Shown here piece by piece: positions 7,127 through 14,404 of a stretch of DNA of 15,577 nucleotides. The notes under the pieces are model-generated. The model ran no database searches, was not told the DNA's origin, and saw only the letters and a program-made list of their open reading frames with translations. This stretch comes from CAZVWJ01 sp964631325 (GTDB taxonomy: Bacteria > T1Sed10-126): assembly GCA_964631325.1 (NCBI GenBank), contig CAZVWJ010000057.1:1-15577 (forward strand), given 5' to 3'. Each line of letters opens with the position of its first letter. Positions within the stretch are counted from its first letter, which is position 1. A program made the translations under genes and the position numbers.

Positions 7127-9502
7127 TTACGCTACTAATTCTATCGTGCTGTATTCGCGAGTTACTCTGCGTTGGGTGGATTCTTCTTCTGTGGTTTCTT
7201 CGCCTTCCCCCTGGCCGGTCCGGTTATTATCGGCTTCACCCTCCTCGGGGAACCAGTCCTCGAACTCCGTCTCGGTGTCTGTCTCCATGTTGGATACCTC
7301 GACCGCGTCCACGTCGAGTCCAGCCTGCTGAAGTGACTCCTCAAGCTGGCTGAAGTTCTCCTGCAGGGACTTCTCGACTGATTTCTGGTCAACCCGGAAA
7401 CGGGCCGTGACACTGTCTGATTCAACGCTCACCTCGAGCTGAACGTTGCCCAGCATCTCCGGCTTCAACTGCATACGCATCGTTTGCTTACCTTCTTCAA
7501 ACATGGTCTTTGCTTTTTCCGTCAACTGGTCTATCATCTGCTGAGCCTCGATGATCCGTTCCCGGTTCCGAACCGAATCAACGTAAGCGGTCTGGGAGGT
7601 CTTGCCGCCGGAATTATTTTTCTGGAAGTTCTGATTTGCGTTCTGCTTATTGCCCCCGGGAGCGTCATTTTTGCCGCCGGAAGGGTTGGATTCCCGGGCG
7701 GCATTTGTTTCATACTGGCCGAGGCGAGCCTTGCGGGACTGTTTCGCCGGTTTATGTCTATTCTTGGCTTCCGGGCCGGTATTTTCACTGCTTTCCCCGG
7801 AAGCCTTCTCGGCCACCTGCTCGTTTTCCTGAGCGGCGCCGGAGGAATCAATTAACTGATTTGCCTGGCTGGAACTGACCGAATTACTGGCACTCGTACT
7901 CACCTTATCAGCGCCGGAAGGAACAGAAGTTCCTTGTTCCCGGTTACCGGTTTCTGATTGGGAAGAACTATTTTTTGTCTTTTTGTTACTGGTTTTTTGT
8001 TGTTCCCCGGTTGTTTCTTGTGTATTCTGCCGGGACTCCGTCACGACTTGTTTCTTCGAATCGGAAGATTTTTCAGAAGAGTCGGCTTTGGTTTTCTGCT
8101 TGCTTGACTCCGCTTCTGAATTACTGTTCTTGTCCTCGGCAGAAGTCTTTTTAGCCTGTTCTTGCTTATTATTTTTTTCCTGAGCCCGGGGCTGTTTTTT
8201 AGCCTTTTCCGGGGATTTTTCCTGGTTTTTAGCCTGGCTCTGGTTTTTAGCTTGGCTCTGGTTTTCAGCCTTATCACCAGATTTATTTTCAGTACTTTCG
8301 GAAGAAGATTTCTGGCTGTCAGAATTGTTTTGTCCGGACAGCTCTTTGATTTTTTGTCTTAGCTTATTTTCCAGTTCCGAGTCTTCGAGTTTCTGGCGGA
8401 GCTGGCTGAAATCCTCCCGCAACAATTTAGTGCTTATCGACTTCTTTTTGTCAGCCTTTTCGCCCCCCTCGTTGCCAGTAATGTCCTTAAAAAGACTTTT
8501 AATGTCTCTGAGTAATTTTTTAATTTTACCGGATTTTTCACCGGAATCACTGCTGTTACCGTCCAAAAAATTTTCCAGTTTGTCTATCTTTTTTATAAGC
8601 TGATCAAATTTTTTCAGCAAGCCAGACTTTTCCGATTTGTCATTCTCCAGGAGTTTACTGATTTTTTCATCGTCCAGGTCAAGCTCCTTCAAATCTTCTT
8701 TCAACGCCTGCTTGACTTTTTTCGCAATTTCCTGATCAAGCTCCGCAAAGAAGTTCTCCAGTTTCTTGAGCAGATCCTCAGACTGTTGAAGAAGCTTTTT
8801 CAAGTCTTTTGAATCATCAAGTTTTTTAAGTTTGCCCTCCAGCAGTTCAAAGATATTTTGCACCACCTCCAGGGCCTGCCGGGCCTCTTTTTCATTGCTT
8901 ACCCCGGATTCCTCTAACTTCTCCAGGATTTGCTTTAATTTCTCCCGCTGTTTTGGGTCCTCCAGGTTGACCTCGCCCCGTTCTAACTTCTGTAAAAATT
9001 GCTTTTCGTCTTCGGATAAGTTCGTTTTTTCCTCAAGTTGCTCGCGAACTTCTTCAAGAGACTTTTCCCCGGACTCCTGCAGAGAGGCCTGTGTGTCTTC
9101 CGAAGTTTCCTGCGCGGAAAGGCAATCCCGGTTGGCAGATTGAGCTTCTTCCTCCCGAGTTCGTTGGGAAATACTAAGTTGTTCCAGGAGAGAACTATCC
9201 TTTTCGGAATTTTCCTGCTGCGTGTTTTCGTTGCCCGGAGTTTCAGCCGTATTATCAGAATTCAAGCTGTCACTGGAAGAATTATTGCCAGAAAAGGAAT
9301 GTTTCTTAAATAGTTGGGACTCACTGGTTTCGGAAAGCCCCTGACCTAGCTTGGAGGAAAGCAGGCGCAGAAAATTTGAGGCGCCCTGGGTTTCTGCTCC
9401 CGACGTTCTCCGGGAGCGAAAGGGAGAAGCTTTGGTCGGATTGGATATTTTTGTACTTGTTCCTGTCCCGCGAGGGTTCAGGATCATATCTACGATATTC
9501 AC
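7127..9502 (-). CDS. fliK: Flagellar hook-length control protein FliK (very long)
   Basis: Molecular ruler that sets hook length and switches the export gate from hook to filament substrates. Length 791 residues, well above the usual 350-650. Order: N-terminal export region with short polar stretches (1-140); a K/E/L-rich, probably coiled-coil segment (about 145-390); a low-complexity S/Q/K/E/N linker (about 390-640) including a tandem NQSQAK repeat at 414-427; a C-terminal FliK (Flg_hook) domain (about 645-738) with MRMQLKPEMLGNVQLEVSV, where the LKPExLGxVxLxV motif is diagnostic; and an acidic tail (739-791). The GTG start at 9502 is supported by AGGAG at 9511-9515. It lies directly before flgD and flgE. 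The long ruler fits the oversized hook protein (inference). Confidence 0.93.
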   Translation of the reverse strand: MNIVDMILNPRGTGTSTKISNPTKASPFRSRRTSGAETQGASNFLRLLSSKLGQGLSETSESQLFKKHSFSGNNSSSDSLNSDNTAETPGNENTQQENSEKDSSLLEQLSISQRTREEEAQSANRDCLSAQETSEDTQASLQESGEKSLEEVREQLEEKTNLSEDEKQFLQKLERGEVNLEDPKQREKLKQILEKLEESGVSNEKEARQALEVVQNIFELLEGKLKKLDDSKDLKKLLQQSEDLLKKLENFFAELDQEIAKKVKQALKEDLKELDLDDEKISKLLENDKSEKSGLLKKFDQLIKKIDKLENFLDGNSSDSGEKSGKIKKLLRDIKSLFKDITGNEGGEKADKKKSISTKLLREDFSQLRQKLEDSELENKLRQKIKELSGQNNSDSQKSSSESTENKSGDKAENQSQAKNQSQAKNQEKSPEKAKKQPRAQEKNNKQEQAKKTSAEDKNSNSEAESSKQKTKADSSEKSSDSKKQVVTESRQNTQETTGEQQKTSNKKTKNSSSQSETGNREQGTSVPSGADKVSTSASNSVSSSQANQLIDSSGAAQENEQVAEKASGESSENTGPEAKNRHKPAKQSRKARLGQYETNAARESNPSGGKNDAPGGNKQNANQNFQKNNSGGKTSQTAYVDSVRNRERIIEAQQMIDQLTEKAKTMFEEGKQTMRMQLKPEMLGNVQLEVSVESDSVTARFRVDQKSVEKSLQENFSQLEESLQQAGLDVDAVEVSNMETDTETEFEDWFPEEGEADNNRTGQGEGEETTEEESTQRRVTREYSTIELVA
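8222..8263 (-). repeat. In-frame 18-bp tandem repeat in fliK
   Basis: Codes for NQSQAK-NQSQAK-NQ (residues 414-427) in the ruler linker. The unit is six codons, so gain or loss of copies would change ruler length without breaking the frame. Confidence 0.75.
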
Positions 9503-9589
9503 TTCGATAGCTCCTGGTATATTTAACTGGTATATTAAAGTAGTTTGTCTGTTCGTGAGTTTCGACGGTCCGGGAGGAGAACTTAAGGG

Positions 9590-9857
9590 AAATCGTGATT
9601 GCGTGATCGGGCAACGTCAAGTTCAAGGTCAACACCTGAGTGGCTCGCAGATTAACGCAGATTGGCGCGGATTAACTTCAAAATCAAAACCTTATGGCAA
9701 GTTTAATTTTCTTCACCCTCACCCTGGCCCTCTCCCATCAAGGGAGAGGGAAATAAATGCATTCCTTTGCGTCTTTGCGCCTTTGCGTTATATTCCGGGT
9801 TTGGGGGTTACAGTTTTCCCATTAATCCGCTTTTTCTGCGTTTATCTGCGAGCTATA
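9590..9857. repeat. Mosaic intergenic repeat, locus 5 (ylxF/fliK junction)
   Basis: Begins with GTGATTGCGTGAT words and the module GCAACGTCAAGTTCAAGGTC. A left arm starts at 9642 (variant GGCTCGC) with words CAGATTAACG and CAGATTGGCG. In place of the usual core there is a different hairpin element (9714-9750), then TTTGCGTC words and a standard right arm ending GCGAGCT at 9848-9854, 23 bp before the ylxF stop. Shows that arms and cores can be exchanged. Confidence 0.8.
9714..9750. repeat. REP-like CCCTCACCCTGG...GGGAGAGGG hairpin
   Basis: Perfect 9-bp inverted repeat CCCTCTCCC/GGGAGAGGG (9728-9736 and 9742-9750) with a 5-base loop, preceded by CACCCTCACCCTGG. Sequences of this type are familiar as dispersed intergenic hairpins in many bacterial genomes (from general knowledge, not searched). 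No T-run follows on either side, so it is not a clear terminator. Confidence 0.7.
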
Positions 9858-9877
9858 AGGGGGTTGAGTGTTTGGGG

Positions 9878-10480
9878 TTAGCCCGGGGAGTTGGCCATTT
9901 TGCGGGTGATGGCGGCGACGCGGGCGGCGTTCATGTTGGAGAGAATAATGCTGGCGGAGCGCTGTTCCATTTCTCGAAGAATGGCAATAACCACCTGATC
10001 TGAGTCAATTCCGGCCAGTCTATCCGCAGCATCGGCCGGTCGCATACCGGAATAAAGGTCAGCGAGATATGTATAACGTGTTTTTTCGTTTTTAAACCGG
10101 TTCTTTCGTTCCAGCAGGGCCTCTTCCCGTTCGGCGAGTTCTTCTTCGGAACGATTTATACGAGTTCGCTTGGTTTTTAGTTCTTCCTGCCTTTCCTGCA
10201 GAGCTTTGCTTTTCTGCTCCAGCTTGGTCTCCTTCTGAGCCAGCTCCTCCTCCAGTTTACGCAGTCTTTCCTGTTTTAATTCCAACTCAGAGACTGCTTC
10301 GGGAGCAATATAGTCCCTAACAACCGGAACCCGTTCCAGATGCGAAAAAAGCATCTCCCGGGCATCAATCAGTTCCATCTGATCCAGCATATAAATTCCC
10401 CCGGCAATTAAAGAACAGAGAATTAAAAACAGGAGAAACGAAAGGCCGGCCTGACCGGACTGATCTTTTAAAAATGACAC
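9878..10480 (-). CDS. ylxF: YlxF/MotE-like flagellar membrane protein (MgtE_N-like C-terminus)
   Basis: Protein of 200 residues. One N-terminal membrane segment (about 13-31, LSFLLFLILCSLIAGGIYM), then a charged coiled coil (about 63-135, runs of E/L/K/R), then a compact C-terminal domain (about 136-196: YLADLYSGMRPADAADRL, later IILSNMNAARVAAITRKM). This layout matches YlxF of Bacillus, encoded between fliJ and fliK, and the MotE family, in which an MgtE N-domain-like module is held on the inner membrane; MotE acts in stator assembly in alpha-proteobacteria. The exact role in this lineage is not known. The GTG start at 10480 is supported by AAGGGAG at 10490-10496. Position between slt and fliK agrees with the Bacillus operon. 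Confidence 0.85.
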   Translation of the reverse strand: MSFLKDQSGQAGLSFLLFLILCSLIAGGIYMLDQMELIDAREMLFSHLERVPVVRDYIAPEAVSELELKQERLRKLEEELAQKETKLEQKSKALQERQEELKTKRTRINRSEEELAEREEALLERKNRFKNEKTRYTYLADLYSGMRPADAADRLAGIDSDQVVIAILREMEQRSASIILSNMNAARVAAITRKMANSPG

Positions 10481-10498
10481 GTAAATTTACTCCCTTAC

Positions 10499-10821
10499 TC
10501 GTGATTACGTAACTGCGTGATGAGGCAACGTCAAGTTCAAGGTCAAAACCCTGGTCCACGGATCTGCACTAATCTGCACAAATCTAAGTTCTATTAAATT
10601 CAAGGTCAAAACCGTATTAGCTCGCGGATTAACGCTGATGCACGCAGATTTATTATTTTTCAGGTTGTGGGTTTTTCGCCTCTTCGATGGTTTCACGGTT
10701 TTCTTTGCGACTTTGCGCCTTTGCGTTATCTTTCGCTTTTACGGTTTTTCGCCTCTGCGCCCCTTCGATGGTTTTACGGTTTTTCCTCTAATCCGCTTTT
10801 TCTGCGTTCATCTGTGAGCTC
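10499..10821. repeat. Mosaic intergenic repeat, locus 6 (slt/ylxF junction)
   Basis: Starts just upstream of the ylxF ribosome binding site with GTGATTACG words. The module 10519-10590 (GATGAGGCAACGTCAAG... to ...CTAAGTT) is identical to 11883-11954 except for one base. The unit runs from AGCTCGC at 10619 to GTGAGCT at 10820, 202 bp, longer than the basic 146 bp because an extra set of TTTGCGAC/TTTGCGCC and TTCGCCTC words is inserted in the core. Ends 15 bp from the slt stop codon. Confidence 0.85.
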
Positions 10822-10835
10822 CCGGGTTTTGCCTT

Positions 10836-11387
10836 TTAGCGTTCCTGTTTTAATTGTCGGTATTTATCGAGGACATTTTTAACGTAATTTTGGGTTTCCT
10901 GGAAAGGGGGGACGCCTCCGTAATCTTCAACTGCCTGCGGGCCGGCGTTATAGGCGGCAAGAGCCTCTTTCAAGTTTCCGAACCGATCAAGCATCTGGCC
11001 GAGATATTTTGCGCCGCCCTCGATATTTTCCTGCGGGTTGTCTGGATTAACCCCGAGTTGTTCGGCGGTGGAGGGCATCAACTGCATTAAACCCCGGGCA
11101 CCGTCTTCACTGACCGCGTCCGGGTTAAAATTTGATTCCACGTCAATCACGGAACGAAGTAAATCCTCTCCCACCCCTTCCCGGCCGCCGGCAGATTTAA
11201 TTACCGAATCAATACTTCCGTCCCGGGCAGCTTTTTTTTGGGAAAGTACACTGGAAAAATCAGGAACAGAATCTTCTATTTCCGAGTTAACCTGATCAGT
11301 AATCTTCCCGGGAAGCCCTTTGATCTGCTCTATTTCATCCCGGAGGTCTGAAATGCTGCGAAGCATACCGTTTATTTTCTGCAGCAT
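10836..11387 (-). CDS. Soluble lytic transglycosylase (SLT domain), flagellar cluster
   Basis: Peptidoglycan-cleaving enzyme of 183 residues. The SLT fold is clear: catalytic Glu84 in IDVESNFNP (81-89), GARGLMQLMP at 96-105, EGGAKYLGQML at 123-133, AAYNAGP at 144-150 and the Tyr of YVKNVL at 168. The N-terminal 70 residues are helical and polar (MLQKINGMLRSISDLRDEIE), with no signal peptide or lipobox. Size and layout resemble small Gram-positive transglycosylases such as CwlQ/YjbJ. It starts one base after the fliJ stop codon (TGA-T-ATG), so translation is probably coupled. AGGAGG lies 12 bases before the ATG, inside the end of fliJ. Likely job: local opening of the wall for the flagellar rod, analogous to the muramidase half of proteobacterial FlgJ (inference). 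Export through the flagellar gate is possible, given the lack of a signal peptide. Confidence 0.9.
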   Translation of the reverse strand: MLQKINGMLRSISDLRDEIEQIKGLPGKITDQVNSEIEDSVPDFSSVLSQKKAARDGSIDSVIKSAGGREGVGEDLLRSVIDVESNFNPDAVSEDGARGLMQLMPSTAEQLGVNPDNPQENIEGGAKYLGQMLDRFGNLKEALAAYNAGPQAVEDYGGVPPFQETQNYVKNVLDKYRQLKQER

Positions 11388-11388
11388 A

Positions 11389-11844
11389 TCAACCCTGTTC
11401 CTCCTGGTATTGTTTATAGTGCTGGCGGGTGGCGATTTCGTTGTTCAAATCCTGTTCCTGCTTACGTTGTTCCTCCTGGAATTCCTCGAACTCATTTTCT
11501 TTTAAATTTTCCATTGCCTGACGGTCCTGGGAAGCTTCAATAAGTTTTTCACGCTGTTGTTCGAGTTTTTCTTTCCATTCTTTTAGCTCTTTTTCCTGCG
11601 CGGCAATCTGTTTTTCCAATATACCGGCATATTCCCGGACCTGGATAAAATTCTGAATGTTCCCCTTCCCTTTACGATTCTGCCGGGCCTGGTTTAGCAT
11701 CTCAGACAGCTTACTTTGCAACTCCTCCAATTTTTGACGTTCCTGGATTACCCGCTGCTGCAGCCGGGCAAACTCACTTTTTTCCAGGTCTTCCTGCATC
11801 TCCCGAATATCCAGGACCCGTTGGTAGCGAAATTGAAAAGACAT
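11389..11844 (-). CDS. fliJ: Flagellar export protein FliJ
   Basis: Small coiled-coil stalk of the flagellar export ATPase, similar to the gamma subunit of F-type ATPases; also escorts export chaperones. The protein has 151 residues, normal for the family, and starts MSFQFRYQRVLDIREMQED: the FxFRxQRVLDxRE motif is the usual FliJ N-terminus. The rest is an almost continuous charged helix rich in E, K, Q and R. No Shine-Dalgarno sequence is visible upstream of the ATG at 11844 (the preceding bases read CTATTGGTTCTGATCAACC). Repeat locus 7 separates it by 403 bp from fliI, to which fliJ is usually coupled. It overlaps nothing and is followed one base later by slt. Confidence 0.9.
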   Translation of the reverse strand: MSFQFRYQRVLDIREMQEDLEKSEFARLQQRVIQERQKLEELQSKLSEMLNQARQNRKGKGNIQNFIQVREYAGILEKQIAAQEKELKEWKEKLEQQREKLIEASQDRQAMENLKENEFEEFQEEQRKQEQDLNNEIATRQHYKQYQEEQG

Positions 11845-11859
11845 GGTTGATCAGAACCA

Positions 11860-12250
11860 ATAGCGTAATTGAGTGATTTCATGATGAGGCAACGTCAAGT
11901 TCAAGGTCAAAACCCTGGTCCACGGATCTGCACTAATCTGCACAAATTTAAGTTCAAATTCAAAATCTGAATCCACAGAGTACACGGATTACACAGATTA
12001 AGTTCAACATCAAAACCGTATTAGCTCGCTGATTAACGCTGATGCACGCAGATTTGTTATTTTTCAGGTTGTGGGTTTTTCGCCTCTTCGCTGGTTTTAC
12101 GGTTTTTTCCTTTAATCCGTTTTTTCTGCGTCCATCTGCGAGCTCACAGAGTTTATAGGTTTTCTCGTTTTTTCGCCTCTTCGCATCCTCGCCTCTTCGT
12201 TTTTAAGGTTTTCGCCTCTTCGATGGTTTCACGGGTTCATCTACGAGCTA
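11860..12250. repeat. Mosaic intergenic repeat, locus 7 (fliI/fliJ junction)
   Basis: Begins with GTAATTGAGTGAT words 16 bp upstream of the fliJ ATG, then the module 11883-11954 shared with locus 6, then ACACGGATTACACAGATTAAG. The unit runs from AGCTCGC at 12023 to GCGAGCT at 12144, 122 bp (a shortened core). A tail (12145-12250) like that of locus 2 ends in CTACGAGCTA, whose last three bases (12248-12250) are the TAG stop codon of fliI read on the minus strand. Confidence 0.85.
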
Positions 12251-13615
12251 TTGAGTTTCCTGCGGTTCGGTTTCTTCCGGTTCAGAGTTTTCACCGGCAA
12301 AAATGTTTTTAAGCTGACTGACAGTTTGTTCGTAATCCGTGGCTTCCCAGATGCCCTGCTGGAGGAAATCGTTTATCTCCTCAATATGGTCGAGAGCATA
12401 GTCGATCTGGCTGTTGCTCCCCCGTTCATAGGCACCAATATTTATTAAATCCTCGGCATCGCGATAAGTAGAGACTGCCTCCTTGAGTTGATTAGCGGCA
12501 GCCTGGTGTTCATCGGAAGTTACGTCCACCATCACCCGGCTGACACTTTCGAGCACGTCGACGGCCGGATAATGATTCTGGGTAGCAAGATCCCGGGTCA
12601 AGGTAATATGACCGTCCAGAATCCCCCGGACGGAGTCAGAAATCGGTTCATTCATATCGTCACCCTCAACAAGGACCGAATAAATCCCGGTAATTGTTCC
12701 TTCCTCACCGGCGCCACTTCTTTCAAGCAAACGGGGCAGAAAGGTAAAAACGGAAGGAGGAAAAGCGCGGTTAGCCGGCGGTTCGCCCCGGGCCAGACCA
12801 ATTTCTCTCTGAGCCCGGGCAACCCGGGTTACCGAGTCCATCATCAGCATTACGTCTTTCCCCTGGTCACGAAAATATTCAGCAATGGTAGTAGCGATAA
12901 ATGCGCAACGTTTCCGCAGAAGTGGCGGTTCATCACTGGTTGCAACCACCAGAACCGTCTTTTGACGGGCTTCGCGATCAAGGTTTTTAACCATAAAATC
13001 CCGTACTTCCCGGCGCCGCTCACCGACCAGGGAAACCACGTTAATATCCGCGTCCGTATATCGGGCAATCATTCCGAGGAGTGTACTTTTCCCGACCCCA
13101 CTGCCGCTAAAAATACCAATACGTTGACCGCGGCCTAGAGTTAGACAACCATCAATAGACCGAACTCCCGTAGCCAGGGGTTCGGTAACTCGCTGGCGAT
13201 GCAGACTGCTGGGGGGATCTCGATAAATCGGTAAATCCACGCCGCCGGTAAAGGGAGGGCCGGCATCCATTGGTTTACCACGACCGTCAACCACCCGGCC
13301 CAGCAGGTGCTCACCGGTATTCATTTGAAATGACTGGCCGGTACTAAGAACCCGGCTCTGGGAGCTGATACCGTGTAATTCACCAACCGGCATCAATTCG
13401 AGATAATCGTCTTTAATTCCCACTACCTCGGCCTGAATTCGCTCCCCGTTGTCCTGGAGAATCCAGCATAAATCCCCCATTGAAGCCGGGGGACCAACGG
13501 ACTGGACAATCACCCCTTCAACCTGACGCACCCGGCCCACTATACGAAACTCGTGATTGTCTTCCCAAATATTCTCAGCTTTTGTATTCAAATCCTGAAG
13601 GGTTTCCCCGGGCAT
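12248..13615 (-). CDS. fliI: Flagellum-specific export ATPase FliI
   Basis: Hexameric ATPase at the cytoplasmic side of the flagellar type III export gate; energises and orders substrate unloading. The protein has 455 residues, slightly longer than the usual 440 because of a Glu-rich C-terminal tail (441-455). Walker A GSGVGKST at 171-178, catalytic Glu199 in the GERRREVRDF motif (198-207), Walker B VMLMMD at 255-260. ARGEPPANRAFPPSVF at 275-290 and RDLATQNHYPAVDV at 341-354 are FliI/YscN signatures. ATG start at 13615 with GGGAG at 13625-13629, inside the end of fliH. The gap to the fliH stop codon is three bases. The TAG stop lies within repeat locus 7. Confidence 0.97.
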   Translation of the reverse strand: MPGETLQDLNTKAENIWEDNHEFRIVGRVRQVEGVIVQSVGPPASMGDLCWILQDNGERIQAEVVGIKDDYLELMPVGELHGISSQSRVLSTGQSFQMNTGEHLLGRVVDGRGKPMDAGPPFTGGVDLPIYRDPPSSLHRQRVTEPLATGVRSIDGCLTLGRGQRIGIFSGSGVGKSTLLGMIARYTDADINVVSLVGERRREVRDFMVKNLDREARQKTVLVVATSDEPPLLRKRCAFIATTIAEYFRDQGKDVMLMMDSVTRVARAQREIGLARGEPPANRAFPPSVFTFLPRLLERSGAGEEGTITGIYSVLVEGDDMNEPISDSVRGILDGHITLTRDLATQNHYPAVDVLESVSRVMVDVTSDEHQAAANQLKEAVSTYRDAEDLINIGAYERGSNSQIDYALDHIEEINDFLQQGIWEATDYEQTVSQLKNIFAGENSEPEETEPQETQ

Positions 13616-13618
13616 TGC

Positions 13619-14404
13619 CTACAGCTCCCGAAGTATCTGGTTGGCGTAATGCTCTACCTGGCCCCGGATTGAACCGTCCAGATCGCCGTAATCGGTTCTA
13701 ATCCGGCAACCACCTTTATCCATGTGTTCTTCTGCGGCAAGTGTAATTTCTTGAAGGCTGGGATGAGCTTCCTCGTAATCATCAATTATTTCATTAACTC
13801 TTTCATAATCTTCCGGGTTAAGAACAACGGTGATTTTTTTAACATCCTGGACCTGTTCCAGAGCTTCCCGGACTGCTCGCACGGCCGTTTCATCATCTAT
13901 TTCAACTTGAGCTCTAATAACCTTCTCGGCAAAAGCACTGGCCAGTTCAACTAATTTTGCCTCGTGTTCGGAAATAAAAGCCTGGCGTTCTCGCCGGGCT
14001 TCATCAAGCATATTTTCGCTGTGCTCAAGCATCTCGGCCGTATCTTCACGCGCTTTTTCCCATCCGTCTTCATATCCGTCATCGTAGCCTTCTTCACGAG
14101 CCTCTTCAACCTGTTCTTCACGGCTGTTAAGCAATTCCCGGGCTTCAGCCTCTGCGTCCTGTTTTATCTGCTCGGCCTGCTGTCGGGCTTCCTGAATAAT
14201 TTCTTCTTTCTTGTCATTAGCTACTTGAGTTTGAGTCTCTATTTCTTGTTCGAGCTCCTGCAACTCTTTCCGGGCTTCACTTATCTTCTCTTTTAAACTT
14301 TTCAGTACATTCCCGGCAAATTTCTCTTCCGGCCCCAGATCAGTAAGAACTACGTCACCGGAATCATCGCTAAGCTGATTGGATTTATAAACTTTATCAG
14401 GCAA
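13619..14404 (-). CDS. fliH: Flagellar assembly protein FliH
   Basis: Regulator and stator-like partner of the export ATPase FliI; links it to the C ring through FliN. Predicted 261 residues from the TTG at 14404, which gives MPDKVYKSNQLSDD, close to the usual FliH beginning (M-x-x-V-I-K-S); the frame stays open to a TTG at 14434, which would add ten residues. With the shorter start it overlaps the end of fliG by 8 bases. Residues about 30-135 are a charged coiled coil rich in E, Q and K. The C-terminal half (about 140-261) has KITVVLNPEDYERVNE and GGCRIRTDYGDLDGSI, the conserved FliH/V-ATPase subunit E-like end. Very acidic. Followed by fliI after three bases. Confidence 0.9.
   Translation of the reverse strand: MPDKVYKSNQLSDDSGDVVLTDLGPEEKFAGNVLKSLKEKISEARKELQELEQEIETQTQVANDKKEEIIQEARQQAEQIKQDAEAEARELLNSREEQVEEAREEGYDDGYEDGWEKAREDTAEMLEHSENMLDEARRERQAFISEHEAKLVELASAFAEKVIRAQVEIDDETAVRAVREALEQVQDVKKITVVLNPEDYERVNEIIDDYEEAHPSLQEITLAAEEHMDKGGCRIRTDYGDLDGSIRGQVEHYANQILREL

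Noticed and set aside
7162..9635. Antisense and alternative-frame open stretches over fliK (for example 8041-8277 minus, 8325-8603 plus).
   Set aside because: Low-complexity codons of fliK create long open frames in other phases; fliK itself has clear domain evidence.
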